From Sphingobium indicum BiD32 (GTDB lineage Bacteria > Pseudomonadota > Alphaproteobacteria > Sphingomonadales > Sphingomonadaceae): a stretch of 51,267 bases of DNA. Each line of letters starts with the position of its first letter. The first letter of the stretch is position 1. A program made the translations under genes and the position numbers. This document shows, piece by piece, positions 1 through 9,700 of this stretch. The notes below the pieces were generated by a model that searched no databases, was not told the origin of the DNA, and was given only the letters and a program-made list of their open reading frames with translations. The stretch is taken from NCBI RefSeq assembly GCF_000382885.1, contig NZ_CAVK010000240.1, positions 1-51,267 of the forward strand, given 5' to 3'.

Positions 1-3
1 GCC

Positions 4-42
4 GAGAGAGTGTCTCGCGGCGGCCCGTCATGGAGACCTGCC
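4..42 (+). promoter_or_regulatory. Leader of the parB gene
   Basis: A GAGAGAG-T-GTCTC dyad lies at 4-16, and a GGAG core (32-35) sits seven bases before the ATG at 43. The same GAGAGAG run recurs at 6665-6678 before another backbone gene and at 43664-43678. The window begins here, so any promoter further upstream cannot be seen. Confidence 0.45.
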
Positions 43-2160
43 ATGGCCAGACAGCCTGCAAAAATCACCCTCAGCCCGTCGCGTGACATTCCCTTCGACC
101 ATCTGATCCTGTCACAATCCAATGTCCGCCGCGTGAAGGCCGGCGTGTCGATCCCCGAGCTTGCCGAGGATATCGCGCGCCGGACTTTGCTTCAGAGCCT
201 CAACGTGCGCCCGGTACTTGATGCCGAAGGTCAGGAGACCGGCATCTTCGAAGTTCCGGCCGGTGGCCGACGCTATCGCGCCCTTGAGCATTTGGTGAAA
301 CAGAAGCGCCTGGCGCGCACTGCTCCCATTCCCTGCATCGTCAAGGCGGCGGACAATGACGTCTCGGCGGAAGAAGACAGCTATGCCGAAAACGCGCACC
401 GGGAACAGTTGCATCCGCTCGACCAGTTCCGGGCCATGCAGGCCATGGTCGACAAGGGTAGCGCCGCCGAAGACATCGCCGCGCATTTCATGACCACGCC
501 CGCTGTCGTCCGCCAGCGTCTCAAACTGGCGTCGGTCTCGCCCAAACTCCACGACATTTACGCCGAGGACGGCATGTCGCTGGACCAGTTGATGGCGTTC
601 ACCGTGTCCGAAGATCATGAGCGCCAGGAGCAGGTGTGGGAAATGCTCACCCATAGCTTCAACAAATCCGCCGCCTACATCCGTCAGCGCCTGACGGAAA
701 ACAGCGTCCGGGTTGCCGACAAGCGGGTGCGGTTCGTGTCCGTCGATGCTTATGTCGCAGCAGGCGGCGGCGTGATGCGCGACCTGTTCGAGGACGATGA
801 CGGTGGCTGGCTCACCGATCCCGCACTGCTCGACCGCTTGGTCGACGCGAAACTTGCCGCCGAGGGCAACCGGATTGGCACCGAAGGCTGGAAATGGGTG
901 GTGACCTCGGTCGATCTGCCATGGAATGCGACCAACGGACACCGTGAGATCGTTGGCGCAGAATTACCCATGACTGAGGCTGAGCAGGCAAGACTCACGG
1001 CGCTCCAGGCTGAAATCGAGCAGATCGAGACCGAATGGGCCGACGTCCCCAACGTGCCGCAGGACGTCTATGCGCGGATCGAAGGGCTTGAAACGGAAAT
1101 CGGCCAGCTGGTCGACCGGCCCATGGTTTTCGATCCTGCCGAAATGGCAATCGCCGGTGCCTTTGTGACGATCGAGGCGGATGGTTCGCTTTGCATTGAG
1201 CGGGGCTACGTCCGAGCCGAAGACGAACCGGTGGCGGAAGTGGGCGGGGAAGACGATGGCTCCGGGGTCGATCCCGTTTCGGGCGAGCCAATACCTGGCG
1301 CAAACCACAACGGGACCGCACCAAACGCCAGCGGTTCGGCGCCTACCGGAACTGAAGAAGAAGATGCTGACGACGACATCCTCAAGCCGTTGCCCGACCG
1401 CCTGGTTGCCGACCTGACCGCCTGGCGCACACTCGCGTTGCAGGATGCCTTTGCACAAAGCCCCACTACCGCCTTCGCGACGGTGCTGCACGCGCTCGTG
1501 CTCGACACTTTCTACAGCTACAGCCGCGAGAGCTGCCTGCAATTGTCGCTGAACCGGGTGTCCTTTGCCAATCCACCTGCAGGTCTGCGCGACAGTGCTC
1601 CCGCGCGGGCCATCGGCGAGCGCATGAAGCGCTGGGAGGATCGACTACCGGAGTCCGACAAGGAGCTTTGGGACGCGCTTCTGGCCTTCGACGCCGATGA
1701 GCAGGCCAGTCTGTTCGCCCATTGCACATCGCTGGCGGTGAACGCGCAGGCCGAGATCGTCCCCAAGTACGACAATGGCCGGGTGTCGACGCACAGCGTT
1801 GCACGCCGCATCGCTCACAGCCATGTCCTGGCGCATGCCGTTGGTCTTGATGTCGTGGCGGCAGGCTGGAAGCCCACAGTCGATGGCTATTTCCGCAGCG
1901 TGACCAAACCGCGCATCCTTGCCGATGTGACCGAAGCGCGCGGAGAGCAGTTCGCTGGCATGATCGATCACCTGAAAAAAGGCGACATGGCCCGCGAAGC
2001 GGAACGGCTGCTGGAAGATGCCCACTGGCTTCCAGAGCCGCTGCGGACGCCCGACGCCGACGGTGGTCATGGCGCTACGCCTGACGTTGATCGTGAAGGG
2101 CCCGAATTACCCGCGTTCCTTGATGATGACGAGGCGGCTTACGCGATCGCCGCCGAATGA
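43..2160 (+). CDS. ParB/RepB/Spo0J-family partition-like protein of an integrative element
   Basis: This 705-residue protein has a ParB N-terminal domain in roughly the first 130 residues, including the GGRRYRAL stretch and an ENAHREQLHPLDQ box, which is the usual ParB motif 2 region. A helix-turn-helix-like segment follows (AEDIAAHFMTTPAVVRQRLKL). ParB-type proteins bind centromere-like DNA and, in many mobile elements, act in stability or regulation of the element. It is about twice the length of chromosomal ParB, as is common for mobile-element versions. The C-terminal half is acidic and uncharacterised. No parA is visible in the window. The ATG at 43 is preferred over a GTG at 10 because GGAG lies seven bases before it. 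It is followed by a hairpin terminator and further backbone genes. Confidence 0.85.
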   Translation: MARQPAKITLSPSRDIPFDHLILSQSNVRRVKAGVSIPELAEDIARRTLLQSLNVRPVLDAEGQETGIFEVPAGGRRYRALEHLVKQKRLARTAPIPCIVKAADNDVSAEEDSYAENAHREQLHPLDQFRAMQAMVDKGSAAEDIAAHFMTTPAVVRQRLKLASVSPKLHDIYAEDGMSLDQLMAFTVSEDHERQEQVWEMLTHSFNKSAAYIRQRLTENSVRVADKRVRFVSVDAYVAAGGGVMRDLFEDDDGGWLTDPALLDRLVDAKLAAEGNRIGTEGWKWVVTSVDLPWNATNGHREIVGAELPMTEAEQARLTALQAEIEQIETEWADVPNVPQDVYARIEGLETEIGQLVDRPMVFDPAEMAIAGAFVTIEADGSLCIERGYVRAEDEPVAEVGGEDDGSGVDPVSGEPIPGANHNGTAPNASGSAPTGTEEEDADDDILKPLPDRLVADLTAWRTLALQDAFAQSPTTAFATVLHALVLDTFYSYSRESCLQLSLNRVSFANPPAGLRDSAPARAIGERMKRWEDRLPESDKELWDALLAFDADEQASLFAHCTSLAVNAQAEIVPKYDNGRVSTHSVARRIAHSHVLAHAVGLDVVAAGWKPTVDGYFRSVTKPRILADVTEARGEQFAGMIDHLKKGDMAREAERLLEDAHWLPEPLRTPDADGGHGATPDVDREGPELPAFLDDDEAAYAIAAE

Positions 2161-2206
2161 TCCGAACCGCGCGGGTTCAACATCCCGACTGTTTTTATCT
2201 CACTCA

Positions 2207-2238
2207 GGCCCGGCCATCGCGCCGGGCCGCCTCTTTTT
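2207..2238 (+). terminator. Hairpin with T-run after parB
   Basis: GGCCCGGC (2207-2214) pairs with GCCGGGCC (2221-2228) across a six-base loop and is followed by a CTCTTTTT run. It has the form of an intrinsic terminator, yet the next ribosome binding site starts only a few bases later, so it may act as an attenuator or RNA-stability hairpin between parB and the downstream genes. Confidence 0.7.
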
Positions 2239-2251
2239 GAGGAGACCTCAA

Positions 2252-2302
2252 ATGCGGAAAACCAGTGCTCCCTGGCCCTCCTGCGGAGGACGCCATGGCT
2301 GA
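2252..2302 (+). CDS. Possible 16-residue leader peptide
   Basis: A short ORF (MRKTSAPWPSCGGRHG) starts 5 bases after GAGGAGACC, a stronger ribosome binding site than most genes here have. It ends at 2302, overlapping the first codons of the next gene, whose own GGAGGA site (2285-2290) lies inside it. The arrangement suggests translational coupling. No homology is claimed, and the peptide may be only a by-product of a coupling device. Confidence 0.4.
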   Translation: MRKTSAPWPSCGGRHG

Positions 2303-2801
2303 CTATTATTCACCAACGGTCGTGCAACCGGACATACCAGTCGCGGCGATGACCCCGCTCGAACGCCGTTTGCTGTGCGAACTGTTTGAACATGAGGGCA
2401 ATGACCAAACGGTCTACTTTTTCGCCAGCGATAATGTCGCCGACAGTGCTTGGATCGCGACCGCTGAGCTGGTCGAATTGCTCGGTCAGGATAATGGCAT
2501 GGTCAGTCGCATCGCTGACGTGGTGCGCGCGGAAATCGCCAAGGGTGATCTTGGCGAAGACGAGTTCGAGCTCGATTTCTCGATGATCGGCTATGACCTG
2601 ATCTTCCAGGACATTGTCCGGCGATCGCCTGACCTTGACCATGTGCAGATCATCGCAGCGTGGACCTGCACGAAGATGCGGCCCGACGGCTTTGGCGGGA
2701 TGGCGACCGTCATAACGGCTGACGACGTCCATTCGATGTCGACCGCGTCCTACATCGAAGAGGTAATCGGGCGTTTGGGCGAGCCACCGCCCTCCACCTG
2801 A
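2295..2801 (+). CDS. Conserved-type hypothetical protein of the element backbone
   Basis: A 168-residue acidic soluble protein with no signal peptide or membrane segment and no motif that I recognise. The ATG at 2295 is chosen because GGAGGA sits four bases upstream; the reading frame is open 30 bases further upstream but without a better site. It lies between two hairpin-plus-GGAGACC cassettes, in the same orientation as parB and the two genes after it, so it is read as part of the backbone. Function unknown. Confidence 0.75.
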   Translation: MADYYSPTVVQPDIPVAAMTPLERRLLCELFEHEGNDQTVYFFASDNVADSAWIATAELVELLGQDNGMVSRIADVVRAEIAKGDLGEDEFELDFSMIGYDLIFQDIVRRSPDLDHVQIIAAWTCTKMRPDGFGGMATVITADDVHSMSTASYIEEVIGRLGEPPPST

Positions 2802-2825
2802 AATTTCCCGTCCAATCGTCCCACG

Positions 2826-2849
2826 AAGCCCGGCCGTTGAGCCGGGCTT
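2826..2849 (+). terminator. Hairpin before the 2873 gene
   Basis: AAGCCCGGC (2826-2834) pairs with GCCGGGCTT (2841-2849) around a six-base loop, followed by TCGCGTTT and then AAGGAGACC. It copies the arrangement seen at 2207-2249: GC-rich hairpin, short T-rich tail, then a GGAGACC ribosome binding site. Confidence 0.65.
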
Positions 2850-2872
2850 TCGCGTTTCAAGGAGACCTGAAA

Positions 2873-3349
2873 ATGTCAGCGCAATACATCTACGACACCG
2901 CCCCATTGGGCAGCCTCATCCGCTATTCGAACGGCGAGCCGCGCCCGCCCGAGCGTTTTCGCCGCAAACTTGCCGCTTGGAACAACGACAACGGCACCGG
3001 CCGGCTCGTTGAACGCTACCCCGGCCAGGTTGCCGATAACTACCGTTCGCCGGCGCATTTCATGCTCCATCTGGCAACCTACGGCACTCAGGGCGTCATC
3101 GTCATGACCGTGCGCCGCGCCTACAGCGTCGACAGCCCGCTCAACTTCGAGAGCGTCGATACGCCAAAGCCTGGTCAAGTCCGCGTGTTGACCACGTTTC
3201 GGGATAAGGACGAATTGCGCCACCTCGCAGCCGACATGGCATCGGCAGAAGCCTGGATGCGAGACAATCCCTATTCCGGGATGCGCGCCGAGATTGTGAC
3301 CGGCGCTGATCTGGCCGTTCCGTCCTCTGAGCTCAGGAGGGCGGCATGA
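2873..3349 (+). CDS. Hypothetical backbone protein
   Basis: A 158-residue protein starting at an ATG eight bases after AAGGAGACC. It is basic in the first half (RPPERFRRKLAAW) and has no signal peptide, membrane segment or recognised catalytic motif. Its stop overlaps the next start by four bases (ATGA), so the two are probably translated together. Unknown function. Confidence 0.75.
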   Translation: MSAQYIYDTAPLGSLIRYSNGEPRPPERFRRKLAAWNNDNGTGRLVERYPGQVADNYRSPAHFMLHLATYGTQGVIVMTVRRAYSVDSPLNFESVDTPKPGQVRVLTTFRDKDELRHLAADMASAEAWMRDNPYSGMRAEIVTGADLAVPSSELRRAA

Positions 3350-4146
3350 GCGACATCATCGTCGAACATGGCACGACCAGCGACGGCCTTATGGCCGCAC
3401 GGGTCGATGGGCTCGCCTATATCGCCATTCCGCTCAAGGAAGGCTTCTCGATCGTGTCCGGCTGGAAGCTCAACCGGCCGATTGGCGAATGGTCCCGGTC
3501 AGATGTCTATTGCGCCGAAAGTGCCGTGGCTGATGAAGTCTCCTTCCGCGCCTTTATTGCCGACATCGCGCTGCATGTCCGCCAACGAAACGCGCTCGGT
3601 CGCGTCGATACGATCCTGCGCGTTTCCACGCCTTGGGGCATGTCTCAATCGGCAACCATCTACGCTGAGGGGATCGTCTTTCATTCCACTGCCGGTCATG
3701 CCGGCTTCAAGCTCGACCGGGTGCGCAATGCGGGGATGAATCCCGCGTTGCGACTATCTGGCGGCTGGTATGAAGAAGACGCCGAATGGGCGTTCGTCGC
3801 CGCAGGTTACCCGGACCTGTTCACCTACCGCGAACAGGTGATGGCAGACAGGGCGTTGCGGGATTGGTATCCTGATGCTTGGGAGGCACTCTATGGGCGC
3901 GAGTTGTCAGCGGCAGAATCTTTCACCCGTGACCGCCAGCAGTTTGCCCACCGCCACGCAAAGGACTGGGTGGTGATTTCCGCTGTTCGATCATCCGATC
4001 ATCCTGGCATGGTAGAGGCACTGGCCACCGTTGGAGGGGATCGGAAAAGCCACGAAACGCGACGATTTCTGGTGCGGGTCGGAGAATATGCGGCCGGGCG
4101 CCATGGGTTTGTTATTGTTCCGTCGCGGCATCGAAACGTGCTCTGA
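3346..4146 (+). CDS. DUF7007-like domain protein
   Basis: A 266-residue protein starting at the ATG in the ATGA overlap, with AGGAGGG just upstream. The central part has STPWGMSQSATIYAEGI, a STAGHAGF stretch and GGWYEEDAEWA, a pattern I associate with the DUF7007 family common in alphaproteobacterial plasmids and ICEs. That assignment is from memory, not a search. No biochemical role is known to me. It is the last backbone gene before the cargo insert at 4198-6524. Confidence 0.7.
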   Translation: MSDIIVEHGTTSDGLMAARVDGLAYIAIPLKEGFSIVSGWKLNRPIGEWSRSDVYCAESAVADEVSFRAFIADIALHVRQRNALGRVDTILRVSTPWGMSQSATIYAEGIVFHSTAGHAGFKLDRVRNAGMNPALRLSGGWYEEDAEWAFVAAGYPDLFTYREQVMADRALRDWYPDAWEALYGRELSAAESFTRDRQQFAHRHAKDWVVISAVRSSDHPGMVEALATVGGDRKSHETRRFLVRVGEYAAGRHGFVIVPSRHRNVL

Positions 4147-4197
4147 CGTCATCAGCAAATGAGCCACGCCGCGTTGAAGGCTAGCGAAACTGTTGGC

Positions 4198-4479
4198 TTA
4201 CAGTTCTGCGAAAATCCGCATGAATCTCTGATCCCCTTCGCGATACCCCTGCCTTGGACCAGAGAAATTATCGGAGGAGATCGCCACTGAAGATATCTCG
4301 TTCACTAGGAAAAGTCTGAAATCCTGACCACTACCACCTGAAGTCTGCCAGCCACAGAGTGCTTCCTGCCCGTTCTCCAGCTGGCCGTACGTGTGCGGCT
4401 CCACGTCACGGATTTTCCCTTTGTAAATTAACGATATGGGCCTGATGTCATTGATTGCCTTTATTATCTGTGGGTTCAT
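4198..4479 (-). CDS. Small WYL-like domain protein
   Basis: A 93-residue protein with ISLIYKGKIRDVEPHTYG near the N-terminus and PRQGYREGD near the C-terminus, resembling the sheet of WYL domains, which sense ligands such as nucleic acids in defence-linked regulators. There is no DNA-binding domain in this short form. AAAGG lies upstream of the ATG. It is divergent from the OLD-family gene at 4518, about 40 bases apart, so the two may share a control region. Lower GC than its neighbours supports recent arrival together with that gene. Confidence 0.6.
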   Translation of the reverse strand: MNPQIIKAINDIRPISLIYKGKIRDVEPHTYGQLENGQEALCGWQTSGGSGQDFRLFLVNEISSVAISSDNFSGPRQGYREGDQRFMRIFAEL

Positions 4480-4517
4480 GTTCTACATACCTTTCATCAA
4501 GATAGGTGGGCAATCAA

Positions 4518-6524
4518 ATGCAACTCAAGCAGGTCACGGTACGCCATTTTCGTTCATTGCGCGACGTGACTGTACAAATCGGTGCGCATACCGCGCTGAT
4601 TGGCGGAAATGGGGCAGGAAAATCCAGCCTGCTTAAGGCACTCGAGAAATTTTATTCGACTACAAAGTCGCTCGATCCTGACGATTTTTATGGCCGTGAC
4701 CAAACAATTCCCGTCGAAATTGAGCTCACATTCGATGGCCTAAGCCCTGCGGCTAGGGAAACCTTCGAAAGCCGGGTCCGTGAAGGTCGCCTTGTCGTCA
4801 CCCGGATATTCGATAACTCTACATCGAGCGGCCGATACTATGGATCAGTTCTTCAGAATCCTGATTTTGCGCCGATACGCGCACAAACAGCCGCAAACCC
4901 AAAGCGTGAGGCGTATAAACAGTTAAAAGAAGGCACCCCTGCCTATGCAGGCCTCCCAAATGCATCGAGCGCGACTGCAGTCGATACCGCTTTGCTCGCT
5001 TGGGAAGCGGAGAACCCAGGGCAGCTAGTACTTTGCCGAGACGATGGCCAGTTTTTCGGCTTTCAGAATGCAAGCCGCGGAGCGTTGCAGAAGTTCACAA
5101 CTTTTGTGTTCATTCCCGCTGTCCGCGAAGCTGCAAATGATGCTGCCGATGGAAAAGGTAGTCCAATAGCGCGACTTCTTGAGTTGGTCGTCAAAGGCGC
5201 CATCCTGCAACGCAAAGACATTCAAGATTTCAAACAGGAAATGAGCGCCAGATATCAAGCGCTAGTTTCACCTGAGAACATGCCGGAACTGGGTCAGCTT
5301 GCAGCCCGACTCACCACCGACATCAAAGGCCTGTATCGCGACGCGGCGGTTGATCTTGCGTGGCGCGCCCTGGATGAATTTCCGGTTCCTCTACCGCTAG
5401 CCGACGTATCGCTAAGCGACGACGGTTTCGGCGGGCCAGTGGACCGGCAAGGCCATGGTCTACAGCGGGCCTTCATTATCACCTTACTCCAGTACCTTGC
5501 GCGGACTGCCACCGCTCAACCATCTGAAATTTCTACAGAAGCAGCGCCGGATGTGGACGAAGCTTCTCTAGCAGCTCCAGAAATCCCAAATCTCATATTG
5601 GCAATCGAAGAGCCGGAGCTTTACCAGCACCCAACCAAGCAAAGGCATTTTGCAGATGTTCTTCGCGGACTAAGCTCCGGCAGCCTTCCAGGCCAAGAAG
5701 GCCCTACACAGGTGGTTTTTGCGTCACATTCGCCAATGTTCGTTTCTCTTTCGAAAGCGGACGAAATTAGGCTTGCCCGCAGAATCGCGTGCGAAGGCAG
5801 TGATTATAAGCACTGCGAAATGCGCGCACTTGATTTGGCTGCCGTAGCCGACAAACTCGGAGCTGGCTGGAGCAAACCCGCAGGCACGTTTACCGCAGAA
5901 ACCCTTGTCCCTCGTCTACACATTCTTGGCATTGAGTTAGCTGAAGGTTTTTTCGCAAACGGCGTCGTTCTAGTGGAAGGGCGCAGCGACAAAGCAGCGT
6001 TGACGGCGGCGGCCCGGATGCTGGGTGTGAGCTTCGAGTCTGCGGGAGTCGCGATCCTCTCGGCGGAGGGCAAGAGCAACATTGACCGGCCGCTAATCAT
6101 ATTTCGCGAGCTTGGTATTCCGACCTTCGTTCTGTGGGACTGTGACATCGGAACCAAAGATCATTCCGAACAAAAAGATTTAGCCATTCTCCGCCTCTGC
6201 CAGCCAGAAGCTGCTGGTCTTATAGCTCCTATGCAGACAACAATTGGCAGCGGCTTCGCCCACTTTGAAGTGAACCTCGAAGCAACTTTGAAAGCGGAAC
6301 TTAGCAAAGAGCTTATGGAAGCCTGCCTCGCCGTTGCCTGCGAACCGTTCGGAATCTCGCCAAGCAGCGACGCGCAGAAAATTCCCGAAGTTATGTACCA
6401 GACGCTTGCGGCTGCACAGGCTCAGGGCACAACTGCAACAACGTTGACCAACATAGTCAGGGAGATCTGGCTCTATTTGACTGGAGAAGCCCTGCCGGAG
6501 AATGTTCACAATTCAATTGGATAG
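4518..6524 (+). CDS. OLD-family ATP-dependent endonuclease (AAA plus Toprim)
   Basis: A 668-residue protein. The N-terminal ABC-type ATPase has Walker A GGNGAGKSS near residue 30. LILAIEEPELYQHP, with the paired-glutamate Walker B form, lies near 360, followed by the FASHSPMF H-loop region. A Toprim domain begins near 490 (VVLVEGRSDKAAL, then VLWDCD), carrying the metal-binding E and DxD. OLD nucleases act in phage defence and DNA processing. There is no UvrD-like GajB gene beside it, so it fits the stand-alone class 1 type rather than Gabija. ATG 4518 is chosen over GTG 4506 because AGGTGGG lies seven bases upstream. The gene is visibly less GC-rich than the backbone and splits it, a sign of cargo insertion. 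Confidence 0.85.
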   Translation: MQLKQVTVRHFRSLRDVTVQIGAHTALIGGNGAGKSSLLKALEKFYSTTKSLDPDDFYGRDQTIPVEIELTFDGLSPAARETFESRVREGRLVVTRIFDNSTSSGRYYGSVLQNPDFAPIRAQTAANPKREAYKQLKEGTPAYAGLPNASSATAVDTALLAWEAENPGQLVLCRDDGQFFGFQNASRGALQKFTTFVFIPAVREAANDAADGKGSPIARLLELVVKGAILQRKDIQDFKQEMSARYQALVSPENMPELGQLAARLTTDIKGLYRDAAVDLAWRALDEFPVPLPLADVSLSDDGFGGPVDRQGHGLQRAFIITLLQYLARTATAQPSEISTEAAPDVDEASLAAPEIPNLILAIEEPELYQHPTKQRHFADVLRGLSSGSLPGQEGPTQVVFASHSPMFVSLSKADEIRLARRIACEGSDYKHCEMRALDLAAVADKLGAGWSKPAGTFTAETLVPRLHILGIELAEGFFANGVVLVEGRSDKAALTAAARMLGVSFESAGVAILSAEGKSNIDRPLIIFRELGIPTFVLWDCDIGTKDHSEQKDLAILRLCQPEAAGLIAPMQTTIGSGFAHFEVNLEATLKAELSKELMEACLAVACEPFGISPSSDAQKIPEVMYQTLAAAQAQGTTATTLTNIVREIWLYLTGEALPENVHNSIG

Positions 6525-6719
6525 ATGCACCTGTCCACAAATTGCAAAATGCATAGCTGTCGTGGCCCGTATCGGTAAACCTTGAGTGGCTGCTGGCAGG
6601 TCGACAGAAGAATGGCAAACTTCGAGGCAGAGCTTTGCCTGGAGCGGGCGAACCGCCCGGGTTTGAGAGAGAGTGTCCGGGCGTGATCCGCCCTTCCTGC
6701 TCTCCCGGAGATCTCACCA
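6525..6719 (+). promoter_or_regulatory. Leader of the methylase/helicase gene
   Basis: This 195-base gap holds a GAGAGAGAGTGTCC stretch (6665-6678), also seen at the window start, with GGGCG/CGCCC repeats on both sides, and a GGAG ten bases before the ATG at 6720. No coding sequence is convincing in it. Confidence 0.4.
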
Positions 6720-9700
6720 ATGGCCCATATCCTTACGGACGCAGCGCTCGGCGCTGCGCCGCACGCCCCGCATTGCGCATTTGATGAGCGTGCGCGTGCG
6801 CTGCTGACCGCAGCGACCTCGCTTATAGCCCTGCTCGAAACCGGGCAGTGTGTTGAATCCGCCTGTTTGCGGGATGCAATGACGACAGCCTTTGGCGGCA
6901 CCGACGCTGAAGGCGCATGGGATTGGAAGAGCGCCTACGATGCCTGTGAGGTTGCACAAATCCTTTTCCTGCGCCGCTTTGGCCCGGCAATCTTCTCACG
7001 CGGTGGCTCTCGATCTCGCTCCCTTGCGCTGATTGAGCGGGTATCAGCTCTCATGCCGACCCACACCCGGCGCTCTGAAACCAGCCAGGCCTTGCAACAA
7101 TATTCGACGCCTGCGGGCCTATCGTTCGTGGCCGTTGTCGCTGCTTCGATTGGCGCAGGCGAAACTGTGCTCGAACCTTCTGCTGGCACGGGCATGTTGG
7201 CGATTCAGTCCGAACTGGCCGGTGCACAGCTCGTGCTCAATGAACTCGCTGAAGGCCGGGCTGCGCTGCTGTCGTACTTGTTCTCAGGCGTGGCCGTCAG
7301 CAGACATGACGCCGCCTCGATTGATGATCGCTTGCCCATTTCGGCACGCCCGAGCGTTATCCTCATGAACCCGCCATTTTCGGCTGTCGCGCATGTTGAG
7401 CGGACGATGAAGGACGCCGCGCTTCGTCACATCGCTTCCGCCCTGGCCCGGCTCGCGAATGGGGGCCGGCTGGTGGTCATTACCGGCGCTGGCTGTTCTC
7501 CTGATGCTCCAGCATGGCGCGATGCTTTCATCCGGTTGCAGGGGACCGGACGTGTGGTCTTTACGGCCGCCATCGACGGCAAGGTCTATCGCAAGCACGG
7601 CACGACGATCGACACGCGATTGACGGTGATCGACAAGCTGCCGGCTTCCGATCCCACGACTTTCATTCCCAGTGCAGGGACCGCTCCTGATACCGCGACC
7701 TTGCTCAAATGGGTCGAAACGCAGGTGCCGCCGCGCGGACCGATGTCACCAATGCCCGGCGCAGGACTGCACTGCGCTTCTTCGCCGCCCGTGAACCGCG
7801 CGGTTGCTCGGACTGCCCCGATCAATCCCCTGGTCGATGCCGATGCGCCGGAACTCACTTATTCGACTGCTGCCTGGGCTCCGCCCGAGGAGCAACTCGG
7901 TGACAGCATCTACGAACGATATGGACTTCAATCGGTCGTCATTCCCGGCGCATTGCCGCACCCGACGCCGCTGGTTCAATCGGCGTCAATGGCCTCGGTG
8001 GCGCCGCCGAAACCAACCTATCGCCCGCATTTGCCCGAGCACCTGTTGCGTAACGGCGTGTTGTCAGGCGCGCAGCTGGAATCCGTAATCTACGCTGGCG
8101 AGGCCCATTCCGGGCATCTGGCAGGGTCCTGGGCCGTTGACGAGACATGGGATCTCGTCTCGGCGGCGGCTGAAGAAAGCGATGCTGCCGTCCGCTTTCG
8201 CCGCGGCTGGTTTCTGGGTGACGGCACGGGCGCGGGCAAAGGCCGCCAGGTCGCAGGCATCATTCTCGACAACTGGCTCAAAGGCCGCCGTCGTTCGCTC
8301 TGGGTTTCGGTATCGGACCGCCTGCTAGAGGATGCTCAGCGCGACTGGTCGGCTTTGGGGCAGGAACGTCTGCTGGTGACGCCGTTGTCACGCTACCGGC
8401 AGGGTTCACCCATCAAGCTGACGGAAGGCATCTTGTTCACGACCTATGCGACCCTGCGTTCGCAGGAGCGGGGCGCCAAGGCGAGCCGGGTCCAGCAGGT
8501 CGTCGAGTGGCTTGGCCGTGACTTTGACGGTGTCATCATCTTTGACGAGGCGCACGCCATGGCCAATGCCGCAGGCGGAAAGGGCATGCGCGGCGATGTC
8601 TCGGCTTCGCAGCAGGGACGGGCAGGCCTGCGGCTGCAACATGCCCTGCCCAGTGCCCGCATCGTCTATGTCTCGGCCACTGGTGCAACGACGGTACAGA
8701 ACCTGGCCTACGCCCAGCGGCTCGGCCTGTGGGGCGGCGAAGACTTCCCTTTCGCCTCACGCGCCGACTTCGTAGCCGCGATTGAGGATGGCGGCGTCGC
8801 AGCCATGGAAGTTCTGGCCCGCGATCTGAAAGCACTCGGGCTCTATGCTGCCCGCTCATTGTCATTCGACGGCGTCGAATATGACCTGCTCGAGCACCAG
8901 CTGACCCCTGAGCAAGTGCGGATTTACGATTCCTATGCCGGGGCATTTCAGGTCATTCACGCCCATCTCGATGCGGCGCTCGAAGCATCGGGCGTCACCA
9001 GTGCATCCCATGGGACCTTGAACGCACAGGCCCGGTCGGCAGCGCGATCAGCGTTCGAAAGCGCCAAGCAGCGTTTCTTCAACCACCTGATCACCGCAAT
9101 GCAGACGCCATGCACCATTCAGGCGATGCAGCGCGATCTTGAGGCCAGTCAGGCCTGTGTCGTGCAAATCGTATCGACGGGCGAAGCCCTGCAGGAACGC
9201 CGTCTTGCCGAAATCCCGACCGACGAATGGGATGACGTTTCCGTGGACATCACGCCGCGTGAATATGTGCTCGACTATCTCGCGCACAGTTTTCCTGTGC
9301 AGCTCTATGAGCCGTTCACCGACAGCGAGGGCAATCTCGCGTCGCGGCCCGCATTCGACGCGGATGGCAACCCCATCCTCAATCGCGAAGCCTGCCGTGC
9401 CCGTGATGCAATGCTCGAGCGGCTTGCGGCTTTGCCGCCTGTGCCCGGCGCGCTTGACCAGATTGTCCAGCATTTCGGCAGCGATGCGGTTGCCGAGGTG
9501 ACCGGACGTTCCCGTCGCATTGTGCCCCGCGCCAACAGCGATGGTTCAGTCCGCTTTGCTGTCGAAAACCGGCCCGCTTCAGCCAATATTGCTGAAACCC
9601 ATGCGTTCATGGATGACAAGAAGCACATCCTCGTCTTCTCCGAGGCTGGCGGCACGGGGCGATCCTATCATGCCGACCGGGGCGTGAAGAACCAGCGCCG

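Noticed and set aside
112..942. A 276-codon minus-strand frame inside parB
   Set aside because: Antisense shadow of a well-supported gene.
4518..6524. Gabija system
   Set aside because: The AAA-Toprim protein resembles GajA, but no UvrD-like GajB gene is next to it.
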